Shown: positions 21,302-32,681 of the stretch, one piece after another
Position numbering within the stretch: the first letter of the stretch is position 1
How the letters are laid out: every line of letters starts with the position of its first letter
Assembly (NCBI GenBank): GCA_014529385.2
Contig: CM043942.1
Coordinates: 25,298,469-25,362,468, forward strand
Direction of reading: 5' to 3'
DNA from: Adiantum capillus-veneris
Taxonomy: Eukaryota; Streptophyta; Polypodiopsida; Polypodiales; Pteridaceae
Length of the DNA stretch: 64,000 nucleotides
Made by a program: the position numbers and the translations under genes
Notes under the pieces: generated by a model
The model's database searches: none
Seen by the model: the letters and a program-made list of their open reading frames with translations, nothing else
What the model was told of the DNA's origin: nothing

Positions 21302-22895
21302 ATGGCTGACAATAGTAAAGAGAGTGAAATTAATGTTGATAACTTTGATTTTGCTCATGAGCAAGCTACTAATGATGCTTCAATGCTTGTTAACTATCTT
21401 GTTTCTAGGCTTCAACAAGCCATGGGCAATCCATCTCTCCAAAGCAAAGTGCAATGGAAGCTCCGTGCTCACGGAATTCTCCAAGCTCATCACCACGACG
21501 AGAGAACACCTAGGAAGCCTCCTTGTGAGACTTCCAAAAGAGGTCTCTCTCCGATTCGGGAAGAAGAAGAGAATCCATACGAAGGGCTCAAGAATTTACT
21601 TCTTGATGATTCATCTCCTTCCGAACTCAAGAGACTTCACCGAAGGAACGAGAAAGAAGCGAGTCTCCCGCCACCTCGGCAGAGATGGCTCCACGAAGAC
21701 GGCGGGCTAAACGCTCTCCATCACCACCAAAGCGGAGAAGACCATCACACTCTTCTCCACGCCATAATTCAAAGAGGGATGATAAAAAGCAAGAGAAGAA
21801 AAAGGTGAGAAAGAGGACACCCTCTTCCCCATCTTCTTTATCCTCTTCCTCTTATGAAAGTGATGGTAAAGACGACGAAGATCAAGACAAGAAAAAGGAG
21901 AGAAAGAGGTCACCCTCTTCTCCACCTTCTTCAAATTCTTCACCTTCTGAAGAAAGTGATGGTGCAACCTTTGAACCATAAAAAAGAAGAGGCCATAGGA
22001 AATCCTATGCCGCATGGAAGAGGTCATCCAAGCTGAAGAAATTCAAAGAGGGAGGGAAGAGCATCTCTTTCCTTACCTATGATGGTACCTTTGGTGCGGG
22101 CAAGTCTTGGCCTTTATCCAGCAATTCGATGCGGCGTTTGGAGATGAGGTCTTCACGGAGTCCTCTAAGCTACGCCATGTAGCTATGCACTTTCAAAAGT
22201 CCGCCAGGCAATGGTGGTCTAGCCTACGAGCCAACGGTGAAGCTCCACGAACATGGAAAGCTTTAAGAGCTTCCATTATGAAGTAGTTTTTGGCCACCGA
22301 TGCCAAAGACAAAGTACTCACCGAATGGCGAAGCTTAAAGCTCTCTCCCAATGAATCCATCCACAAATATGTAGACAAGTTTTGGGACCTACAACTCAAA
22401 TCCACTGTCTTTAAAAAGTTGGATTTTGGAGAGCAAAAGCAACAATTTTGTGCGGGCTTAACCAAAGAAATGGCGGAGTATGTCAACTCCCAAAGGCCAC
22501 GTACCATATCGGCGGTAATACACCATACTATGGTGGCCTCTCGAATCAATTTCCAAATGGGGGTTAAAAGAAATAATAAGCCCCCGGAAAACAAGGGTTC
22601 CAATTAGCCTAAGGGGAAGGACAATGTCCAAAAGTCTCCTAAGGGAAACTCCAACAAAGCTAAAGAGAAGGGAGTTTACAAAGGTAAGAACAAAATCTCT
22701 CCTGAAGAGCTTGAGCATTATCGCAAGGATAACCGGTGTTTCAAGTGCAGCGAACAAGGGCATGGGTACCGCGCTTGTCCCCAAAAGAAGAACCGCCAAG
22801 ATCCTCCTAGAGCTTCCTTGGTTGAAATCCAAGAGAGGAGACTCACCAAACTCACCACAAAGGATCTCCTCTATGCCATGCTTGGGGAAAGGTAA
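21302..22895 (+). pseudogene. gag: gag of chromovirus copy 1, decayed
   Basis: Starts at ATG 21302 (MADNSKESE). A basic Ser/Arg/Lys-rich stretch follows in a shifted frame (about 21685-21980). Next is the capsid-type domain, with a stop at 22285-22287 inside SIMK-FLATDAKDKV. The zinc knuckle CFKCSEQGHGYRAC lies near 22740-22780. Gag would form the cytoplasmic particle that packages the RNA. At least two frame changes and two stops (also after KGSN near 22604) remove function. Confidence 0.85.
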
Positions 22896-25402
22896 GAGAA
22901 CATGATGATTTTATTCTCTTTGACCATGGTTCTACTCACAATTTTATATCTATAGAGTTGGCTACCAAGCTAGGCATACAATCCTACGAGATGGGAGATG
23001 TCCTACCCGCACACAGTGCCTTCAAGGGGCCAGAAGCTTCAATCACTCCCTTAATCGGGAAATTGAGGCTTCATGTCCAAGGCTATGTGGACAAAGAGGA
23101 CTTCTTTATTTCTCCTCTCAAGCATGAGGATGTAATTGTAGGGGAACCATCGTTTGACCGCCTGGCTGTCGATGTTAAATTTCCTGAAAGGAGAATCTCC
23201 TTTAAGTTCAGGGAAAAAGACATGTATATAGATGCTAAGGAAATGGGTAACACTATTCCCATTGTACATACACCAGATTTCAACAAGTCAATAAAGAGCT
23301 CTATTTCTGTGTACATGATTTTTGTTAAAGATTCTCAAAATGAACCTAATGCTTTAGCAAAAGAAAATAAAAGCAACCAAAAGGAATTACAGCTATCCAA
23401 TTTTCTCAAGGGGTTTCAAGATGTTTTATTGACGAGATCCCTTGTGAGCTACCTCCTAAACGAGGTAATGATGAGCATGCAATTGAACTTCTTCCAGGAA
23501 GTTCACCGCCTAAAAAACCTCCTTATAGAGTTTCTCAAGCTCAATAAGAGGAGATTATGCGGCAAGTGCATGAGTTAGTTGAGAAAGGCATGGTTAGGCC
23601 TAGCTCATCTCCATTTTGCTCTCCTGTGCTATTAGTGCAAAAGAAAGATGGCACATATCGTACGTGTGTTGACTATAGAGCACTAAATAGGATCACTATC
23701 AAGAATAGGTTTCCCGTTCCACGGGTAGAAGACCTATTTGATAAGCTACAAGGATCGACCTACTTCAGTAGGATTGACCTAAAAAGTGACTATCATCAAA
23801 TAAGGATAGTTGATCAAGACATTGTAAAGACCGCATTTCTCACCACATTTGGTCTTTATGAATACATTGTCATACCTTTTGGCTTGACTAATGCACCAGC
23901 CACATTCAACCGCTTGATGGAGAAGCTGTTTAGGCCTCATCGAACCTTCACTGGAGTGTTCTTTGATGATATTCTCATCTACTCTAATTCATTAGACGAA
24001 CACAAGCAACACCTCCAGGTAATATTTCAAGTTTTAAGAGAGAATAAACTTTATATTAATCAAAAGAAAAGTGATTTTTTCTTGCAAGAGATTCAGTATT
24101 TAGGTCACATTATCTCTCAAGATGGCATCCAAATGGATCCATCAAAGTTAGAGGTAATAAAAGGATGGCCTAAACCAAGGAATCTTCATGAACTAAGAAG
24201 ATTTATAGGTATGTGTGCATACTATAGACGCTTCATAGAAAAGTTCTCACAAATTGCGGGACCATTACATGACCTAACAAAGAAAAGCGTTAGGTATACA
24301 TGGTCTGCTAAGGAGAACAATGCTTTCGAAAAGCTAAAAGAAAATCTTATCTCTCAACCTGTGCTTACACTACCGGATCTCTCAAAACCATTTGAGGTCC
24401 AATGTGATGCTTGTGGTGATTGCCTTGGAGCTGTTTTGCTCCAAGAAGGGCACTCCATAGGCTATGAGAGTCGAAGGCTTGACCCTGTTGAGCAAGCTCT
24501 AGGCATATATGAAAAGGAACTCCTTGCAGTTCTACATGCCTTAGACTCATGGAAGCACTATTTATTGGGGACTCCTTTCATTCTGCGAACGGATCACCAA
24601 AGTCGTAAGTACTTCATGACGCAGACCAAGCTCTGCGACAAACAAATGAGGTGGGAAAATTTCCTTTCGCAATTTCATTTTCATATTGCTCACATTGATG
24701 GCAAGCATAATCAAGTAGCTAATGCACTCTCAAGATGGCCGAGAGTGAATGCGGTTTCCATAGCAACTCACAATGATCTATCTTCAATGATAGATGAGTA
24801 CGCTATTGATTCCGATTTTAGAGATGTGATTTCAGCCCTTGAATTAGGGAAGAAAGAAGAACCATTTACTTTACAAGATGGTTATCTTATCTATGGCAAT
24901 AGACTATGCGTTACTAACTCACTACATGAGAAAGTAATGTACGAATCTCATGCTCCACCATATGCGGGGCATAGAGGGATTCAATCTACCTTAAAGGGAA
25001 TTGAAACATATTTCTATTGGCCTACCATGAAAGTGAACATACAAGAGTATGTTTCTAGATGTGGGATATGCCAAAAGACAAAATTTGATAGAGGGAAGCA
25101 ACTTGGATTGCTTCAACCCTTGCCAATCCCTAATTCACCATGGGAGAGCATGTCCATGGATTTTATCTTTGGATTGCCTAAGTCTATCCATGGGAATATG
25201 GACAATAGTAGACATGTTCAGTAAACAAGCTCATTTTATACCTGTCAAAAAGACTATCAAAGTCCATCAAATGGAAACCCTCTTCATTTCACAAATTTTT
25301 AAGTACCATGGCTTGCCAATGTCCATAGTGTCGGATAGAGATCCTAGAATGACCGGTAATTTTTGGAAGGGTCTCTTTGAGAATTTAGGGACAAGGCTAA
25401 AC
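22896..25402 (+). pseudogene. pol: pol of chromovirus copy 1, 5' part (protease, RT, RNase H, start of integrase)
   Basis: The protease region has FDHGSTHNFIS near 22920, where active enzymes have D(S/T)G. A stop interrupts QAQ-EE near 23548. From 23557 the frame is open: RT with VLLVQKKDGTYR and the catalytic GVFFDDILIYS (near 23960-23990), RNase H beginning CDACGDCLGAVLLQ, then the integrase HHCC finger (H...H...CGICQKT). The integrase catalytic core (SMDFIFGLP) then breaks at 25223. The IWTIVDMFSKQ frame resumes shifted and runs to TRLN, where transposon N is inserted. The remaining part continues at 36859. Confidence 0.9.
25399..25402. repeat. Target-site duplication AAAC of transposon N (left)
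   Basis: AAAC before N is repeated at 36859-36862 after it. The uninterrupted sequence in chromovirus copy 2 has a single AAAC here, which proves the insertion and its exact borders. Confidence 0.92.
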
Positions 25403-26055
25403 GGGTGAAAGAATGAATAGGTGGAAAGCTATATATATGATATAATTAAATAGCATAGCATGACATTAGGGGTGTGGTCACTGGTGCCATATTTCAGACG
25501 TCCAAATTTATATTCTAAAAAATGTTTTACTAAAAAATTCAGCCTTCACACACCCACTTTGTTTCATGAGTAGTTGGCAGTTTCAAACACCGTGCCCCCC
25601 GACCCCCCGCCTCGCTCTCTCTCTCACGCGCGTGTGCTCAAGGTCTACTGTGCTTAGATCTTCTACTGTGCAAGCTTGGCTGCTTCAAGGACGATTGCAG
25701 TAACCGCCCTCTTCTCTTCGAGGTATGTCTCTCCCATTGAACATGTACACTCTCTATTGCTTGAGCACGCGCGCCCCACCTGGGATCATTTAGCTACATT
25801 AAGCTGCATTTGGAGTTGCATGAGTACCACACCTTGCTCATTTGCAACAAGAGGCGAGCTCCCGAGGTAATTTGCTAGTCCACAAGCTGCATGCAATCTT
25901 GGGGCAAATCCCATAGCACATCACCTTGAATGCCCTGCTTACAAGAGCAGGCCCATGAAGTTCTTGTTTCTTTTTAGCAGGGATGATAAGCGAGGGCACA
26001 CCACGTCTCATGATTTCATTGGATGATGTGTAGGTATATCACTTGAGACTGCATC
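25403..26055. other. N left end and subterminal region
   Basis: Starts GGGTGAAAGAATGAATAGG. The rest has a C-rich patch near 25595-25620 and no gene. It would hold the promoter of the first passenger gene. Confidence 0.6.
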
Positions 26056-29037
26056 ATGGCACCTTCCTCAAAGCATCCGATTCAAGCAAGCAGCAGTCTA
26101 GTTAGGAACATTGAACCACCTCTGCATACGAAGTTTTGTCGTCTTGCCGAGGAATTTCATATGGAGCGTGGATTGCCATTGGAGGGAGTTGATCCGCGTA
26201 GCTTGACATGAAACAATGACATCTCTGAGGAGGACTGGGAAGCTGTCTTTATATGCCCAAAGCCTGTTCCGGGTAGCCAGAAGAAAGTGAAGGCATACCA
26301 TGCTCGGTCGGAGTTCTTACAAAAGCTTGTGTGGAGACACTGGGATGTCTACCAGGAGGGTCCCTTCATGTATGAAGTAGGGACTCAATTTGCAAAGGCC
26401 TTTGCATTGGAAAACTGCAGTGAATCTGGAAAACATCAAATTTCTTGGGCTATCTTTGCAGAGAGGGCAATGAGATCCTTAGAAGAAAGACACAACTTGC
26501 AAAACAAGATCAAGAGGTGGGAAGAGCAGATGAGTGGTAGAGGGATAGGTTCCAAAACCACTGCTGCCTCTACCAGATCATCATTGAAAATAGAAGGTAC
26601 GTCTGTACCATTGTCAAGCGTGCCTACAGGAGGATTCCTGGTACAATTGGCAGAGGAGGATAGCAGGGCACTTGCAGAAATGAAGAATATTGCAGAGGGC
26701 AGATTGCAAGACTATAAGTCCAAACTTGAGGGTGCAAAGAAGCAGGTAGAGGATCAAGTCAAAGAATTGCATAGGGCTGAGGGTGCTCAAAGCTCAAACA
26801 CTTTGGCCATAAAGTTGCAAATGGAGATTGATTGCGTGCAAGACCCTGTAGCTCGACAACGCCTGATTGATTTGATTGGACAGTTCTCGAGTACTACTAG
26901 AGAGAACGTTGCTGAATTAGAAGCCAATGTGGCTAAAGCAAAGGTGCATACCCTCCTACATGTGCTTCACTTTGTTTTGGAGTATGTGGTTCACTTCCAT
27001 GTGGTTATGTGGTTAGAGTGTTATGGATTGTATGGTTATGTACTGTATGAGCATATTCTATTTCTGCTATGTGCTATATAGCCCAAAATATGTGCTATAT
27101 GGCCACAACATAGCCATCATCTTCATGGATTGGGTGGTTATATGCTATGTGCTATGTGCTATATGGTCACAACATAGCCATCATCTTCATGGAGTGGGTG
27201 GTTATATGCTATGTGTGGTTATGTGTTATGTGCTTTATAGTCCAATCTAGGTGCATCATGTTCACAATAGTACCCTCATCTATTTGGAATGTGTGTGATT
27301 CTATGCTATGTGCTTTGTGTGGTTATGTGCTATGTGATACATAACACAATGGACATGTGTAATATGTGATATATAGTATACCTGTATGCTATATGCTCAC
27401 AGTATAGCCCTAAAGTGTGTGTTAAAATTGATATGTGCTACATAGCACAATATTTTTATGTGCTATGTGCTAAATAGCACATTTTGTGTGTTATATGTTC
27501 ACAATATAGCCATGGAGTGTGTGGAATAGTGAATTGTGCTATATAGCACAATCTCTATTTTTGCTATGTGCTACATAGCACATCACTAATTGTGATATGT
27601 GCTACATAGCACAATATTTGTGCTATATGCTATGTGCTATGTCTCATATAGACCACTGCATATCATATACCCAACAAGCTTGTGCTATATAGCATATATA
27701 GAGAAAATGTTTGGGCTATATCTGGTATTTTAAAAAGTCTCTCTGCTATGATCTACAGTGCATACTCTATGTAGCACTTATAGCACATTATACTTGCACT
27801 GTGCTATGTGCTATATAGCACAGTGCATATCATATACCACATCAAGCTTGTGTTTATAGCATATAGAGTAAGTGCTTGTCTTATATGTGGTATTGCAAAT
27901 AAGGGATAAGATTCACGCTGCATATTCTTTTCAACAATCTGCTTTTTTTGGGTTATTGAGACTTAAATTAGATGTGTTGTCTTCGTTGTTTCACAGGAAC
28001 TACTTGCAGAAGTAGAGACCAACATAGCACAGGAATCAGAGCACTTTAAATTTTGTGTTACCATGGAGAGGACTTCACATAACGTGGGAGCCAGTTTGAT
28101 GAAGCCTTTTCCTCTTGTGGATTTTAAGCAGAGCATTAGCGAGGTGGCACTTAATGGGTTCTACCATTGTGTAGGATGTGGATTCCCGTTCGATGCCAGA
28201 AGCTTGGATGTATTCTCCCTGCCTTGCACCCATGTGTACCATATGCTATGCTTTGCGCATGTATGTAGGGACTATGGCTATTGTGTTGCACTAGATTGCA
28301 ACATGTCTGTTCCCCCTAGAGCTAAGCATATGATTGGTCTGAAGGTGAAGAGTGAGATGAAAGAATCAAGTGCAGGTAGTCACTGTGTCACTACTATTGC
28401 AGGCCCACTTTCCATTGGTAGTTTAAACTCTTGCATTTAATGAAATCATTTGCAGGTACAGACATTGCAGCAGAGAACTGTATACAAGAATCATTGAGGA
28501 CAAAAACAGAGAGAGTCTCTACGCAGGCCACTGGTAGGTACCAAAATCAGTATTTATGTGTGTATTTTGGGATACTCCAAGTGAGACTTTGTAAATAGCT
28601 TGCTTTGTAGAACAATCATCGCATGCTTGCTCCAACAAGACGATGCATTCCACAAGGAAGAATGGGCTGATTACCCCAGGGATGCAGCCAGGCCTTGAAG
28701 CGGAGCCAGCCCTTGAAGCAGAGTCTGCCGTAGGGGAGTAGTTGAAGACATCTTGATGGCAAAGTCTTCTGTAGTCAAATCACCTAGGCAACAACTAACT
28801 CCAAGAAGGCTATTGCGTTCTCCGTTGAGTGCCAAAGCATCACCAAGTGTGGACACTAGAGATGATGCATTAGATGAGGTAGTTGCAGATGCGGTGAAAG
28901 CAACACCCCCTCCAGCGGGGAAGAAGCCAACACCAAAGCGCAAGAAATCGACTCCCAAGAACTTAGGTGGAAGTCCCAAAATGGATATACCTCTTGATTC
29001 ATTTAGGAAGAGAAAGAAACCAAATGCAAAGCAATGA
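26056..29037 (+). pseudogene. Passenger gene 1 of N: coiled-coil and RING-like zinc-finger protein
   Basis: Exon 1 (26056-26942) starts ATG GCA CCT and has one in-frame TGA near 26206-26208. Its later part is charged and coiled-coil-like (LEERHNLQNKIKRWEEQ; LQDYKSKLEGAKKQVEDQVKEL). A 1-kb intron full of palindromes follows, to about 27998. The next exon encodes a RING-like finger: CVGCGFPFD, then LPCTHVYHMLC, then C...C further on, with Cys/His spacing reminiscent of SP-RING or RING variants. Later exons are Ser/Pro/Lys-rich, ending in a basic tail (KKPTPKRKKSTPK) at 29037. One further frame break near 28738 is likely. RING-like proteins usually act in ubiquitin or SUMO transfer; here that is only suggested by the Cys/His pattern. 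Confidence 0.5.
26943..27998. repeat. Palindrome-rich intron of N
   Basis: Dozens of variants of TGTGCTATRTRGCACA occur, including perfect GTGCTATATAGCAC at 27808-27821 and near 27535. Interleaved is TATGTGCTATGTG. The same motif fills 31895-32650 and 34575-35580. Confidence 0.9.
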
Positions 29038-29283
29038 GTGTGTTTTTTTTGTAACTTCATGCAATTAGAAGATGTCTTTAGAAGGCATGTGCAATCCATT
29101 GCACCCCTATTGTATCCATTCTCATTGATGAATCAAGTGTTGGAATTTTTTAGTGACATGTCTCTTAATTATTTGCATCGAGTAGTTGCAAACTATTTGA
29201 TTTATTTTCTGTACATGTTTAGTAATATGTTTCTAGTTTCTCTTGTCGTAGATAATCAAGAAGCTGAAAAAAGAGGAACTTGC

Positions 29284-31772
29284 ATGAGAGGCACTCGCTC
29301 TTCAGGGTTTCTGGATGAGGGGTCTGTAGGTTCACTGACTCAATCTTATCCTGTGAAGAATCCAAGAAGGGGTGCTACAGCTTCCAGGGGGGTTACAGGC
29401 AAAAAGGAAGTGTCTTTTGATACAGTTGAGGGGTCTGTAGGTTCACTGGCTCAGTCTTATCTTGTGAAGAATCCAAGAGGGGGTGCTACAGCTTCCAGGG
29501 GGGTTACAGGCAAAAAAAAAGAGTCTTTTGATACAGTTGATCCCTGCACACCTACTAGTACTGCTGAATTTGTTCCAAATGTGCCTAATGCAGTTGATGT
29601 GCAGGTTGTGCATGATGATGTACATACAGATGTTGACCGTGCTAAACTTGAAAAGGGTACATTACCCACCCCCACCACAGTTGAATCTGGCACAGATGCC
29701 ATTGATGATGCTATGGTAGTTGATGCCTGCACAAATGCGATTGCTGATGCTTCGCTAGTTGAGGCCTGCACAAATGACATTGTGGATGCTATGGAAGTTG
29801 ATGCTCACACAGATGCTGCTGCTGATGGAAATGTTAATGATGGTGGAACAGAAAGTATTGTTCATGCTGTCATAGATGCCCTTCTTGATGCAGTTGTGGC
29901 TATGGGTACATATGCCACTGTTGAATCTGACACAGATGCCGTTGATGATTCTACCACAGTTGATGCCTGCACAGATGCCATTGTTGATGCTACGGTAGTT
30001 GATGCCTGCACAAATGACATTGTGGATGCTATGGAAGTTGATGCTTGCACAGATGTTGCTGCTGATGGAAATGTTAATGATGGTGGAACATAAAGTATTG
30101 TTCATGCTGTCATAGATTCCCTTCTTGATGCAGTTGTGGCTATGGGTACATATGCCACTGTTGAATCTGACACAGATGCCATTGATGATGCTACCACAAT
30201 TGATGCCTGCACAGATGCCATTGCTGATGCTACGGTAGTTGATGCCTGCACAAATGACATTGTGGATGCTATGGAAGTTGATGCTAGCACAAATGCTGCT
30301 GCTGATGGCAATGTTAATGATGGTGGAACAAAAATTATTGTTCATGCTGTCATGGATGCCCTTCTTGATGCAGTTGTGCCTACGGGTACAGATGCCACTG
30401 TTGAGGACACCAGAGGCATGGGTGAGGAGGTCCTCATTGAGAGAGAAGCTGGAACACGTGAGGTAGTGGGTGAAAGTGATGTCACAGCTCAAGCCCAGGT
30501 GGTCTGTCCAAGTGATGCAGCTGATGACATTGTTGATGTAGAGGAGACAAAGGGTACAGATGCCGCTGTTGAAGATATGGGAGGCTTGGGTGAGGAGGAC
30601 CTCACTAAGAGAGTACCTGGAATAGGCTCAGCAGTGGGTAACGGTGATGTCACGACTTCTGCCGACACAGTTGAGGCATACGACAGAGCACTTCAATCGG
30701 GAGAGGCAATGGGAGAAGTTCTCGTGGCTGCTACGGACATGAAAGAGGCAAATACACATAATACAACTGAGGCATGTATAGAGCAAAACAATGAGGCAGG
30801 GAAAGGCGCAAAGGTGCCCACTGATAGAGCAGCTCAATTGGGAGAGGCAATGGGAGAACATTTCATGGCTGTTGTGCACACGAAAGAGACAGTTGCACAT
30901 GATACAACTGAGTCTTGTACAGTCACAAGAATGCGGATAAAGAGGCCAAAAATGGACATGAATATGAGAGGCAAGAGAGGCCGTGTCTTGTGGTAATGCC
31001 AATACAGGTTGTTGCATTGCCTCTTGTGTCTTTTGAGGACAAGAAGAGAAGGGACAATTTATGCATCATATTGGATGTGAATGGGCTTCTCATAAGGAGG
31101 TATAAGGTCTCCTTCTACAAAGGAATAGCGAGAAGCAGTATTCCTGATTAGGCAAGATCAAGGTATCAGGTAGTCACTGCGCCAAATGCTACAGGAAAGA
31201 TGCAATTTGAATATGTGGTCAGGCCCAATGCATCAATATTTTTGCATGCACTCCTGCAAAGAGCACAAGTTGCACTATGGAGCTGCATGACCCAGGACAA
31301 TCTAGCACTTGCTTTGAGTGCATGCTTTCCTTGGCTGAACAAACAACATTTCCTCGATATTATCGGTCAAGAGGGGTGTAGAGAGGCGAGCTTCAATCTA
31401 AATGAAGTTCCTGGGATCCCTCCATGTAGAGATAACGCAAAGCCCATATTTTTCAAGTGTTTGAAAGACTTTTGGAAGCATCATCCTAAGTTCAACTCTG
31501 ATAATACACTGGTGGTGGATGACACACTCTACAAGTGTCTGCTCAACCCTCCTAGGACTTGTGTCTATCCTACTTCATTTGAACTAGCAGATATTTGTCA
31601 GTCCCCAATTTACCTGGTTAGCACATTGTTCCTTTGGTTAGTCAAGTGGACAGTCTCACCCAGCCCTAATGCTTATGCAAAGATGAACCAGTTTGAAAAT
31701 CCTTCGGAAAGTGTGTTTGCTCGTGTCATCAGCCACTATAGAAGTCAACGAGATGTATGTAAGGAAGGTTGA
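29284..31772 (+). pseudogene. Passenger gene 2 of N: FCP1/NLI-type HAD phosphatase-like, frameshifted
   Basis: The start codon is uncertain (first Met of the open frame near 29284). The first part has a duplicated segment, GSVGSL(T/A)QSYxVKNPR, then an acidic Ala/Asp/Val/Thr-rich region with an 80-residue tandem repeat (29678-30400). The frame changes near 30950-31000 and a TAG interrupts near 31149-31151. The C-terminal domain has LCIILDVNGLLI (31052-31084), VALWSCMTQDN, and LVVDDTLYKCLLNPP (about 31508-31550). These are the HAD motifs of plant FCP1-like/NLI-interacting-factor proteins, where DxNGLL replaces DxDG(T/V). Such enzymes dephosphorylate proteins, classically the RNA polymerase II tail. 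With the stop and frameshift it is probably inactive. Ends at 31772. Confidence 0.65.
29678..30400 (+). repeat. 240-bp (80-codon) tandem repeat in passenger gene 2
   Basis: Three units begin GTTGAATCTG(G/A)CACAGATGCC near 29680, 29920 and 30160. The period is a multiple of three, and the units encode VVDACTNDIVDAMEVDA with small changes. One unit has a stop near 30091-30093. A reverse-strand open frame across this region is a shadow. Confidence 0.9.
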
Positions 31773-31894
31773 TTGTGGTTATGGAATCATGTATACAGCA
31801 TTTTGTGCAATGAATGTACTTGCGATTACTATACAAAAAATTGACCTGTTCAAAGTTCTCTAAACTTAATGATTGAATGATGTAATTTTATTTT

Positions 31895-32650
31895 GCTGAT
31901 ATGATGTTGTCATACTCTGATAGAGTCCTGCTACATGGCACACATAATAGCATAGACAGGACCATCGGGCTATTATTACACATAGTTATGCTATATAGCA
32001 CTCATACTGCAAGAAATACTATGACATAATAACATAGATAGGGAGATTGGCCTCTTATTACACACACTTACGCTATATGACACACATAGTGCTCTCAATA
32101 TGTAATAGAGATCTTTCACATACCACACATCATATCATAGACAGGAACATTGTGCTATGTGATACACACACTTTTACTGTATAGCACACATGTTGCTATC
32201 TTACTACAATAGAGTCCTTTTATAGCATAGACAGGGACATTGTGCTATTATTACACACACTTGTACAATATAGCACACATAATAGCGTAGGTAGAGACAA
32301 TGGACTATCTTGACACATTACTTGGCTACATATCACATATAGTAGCATGTACACAACTCCATAACACCCAATGGGTATCTATTCATAAGAGTGAGATGAT
32401 TGTAAGAATGAGACATGTTTACCTGAAATTCATCAAGAAAGTGAATGGGATGCTCTTGATAATGTTTTCTTCCCAATCGTTTCCGACAAATATCTTGGCT
32501 AAATTTTTTCAAGGTGCAACATGTTCACAATAGTAACCTCATTATCTGAAATGTGTGTGATTCTATGCTATGTGCTCTGTGTGGTTGTGTGCTCTGTGAT
32601 ACATAGCACAATGGACATGTGTAAGGAGGTACTGAATGGTGAAGGCTATA
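31895..32650. repeat. Copy of the N transposase intron and exon-2 end (segmental duplication)
   Basis: About 31895-32505 repeats about 35025-35655, including the 3' end of transposase exon 2 (CATGTTTACCTGA.ATTCATC). About 32511-32624 repeats 27249-27362 from the palindrome-rich intron. It lies in the space between the converging passenger gene 2 and the transposase. Confidence 0.85.
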
Positions 32651-32681
32651 TAGAACATAATATAAGCCTATTAAATAGGTA

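Noticed and set aside
29755-30492. A 245-codon frame on the minus strand across the acidic repeats
   Set aside because: It is the reverse shadow of the in-frame 240-bp repeat in passenger gene 2 and is strongly repetitive.
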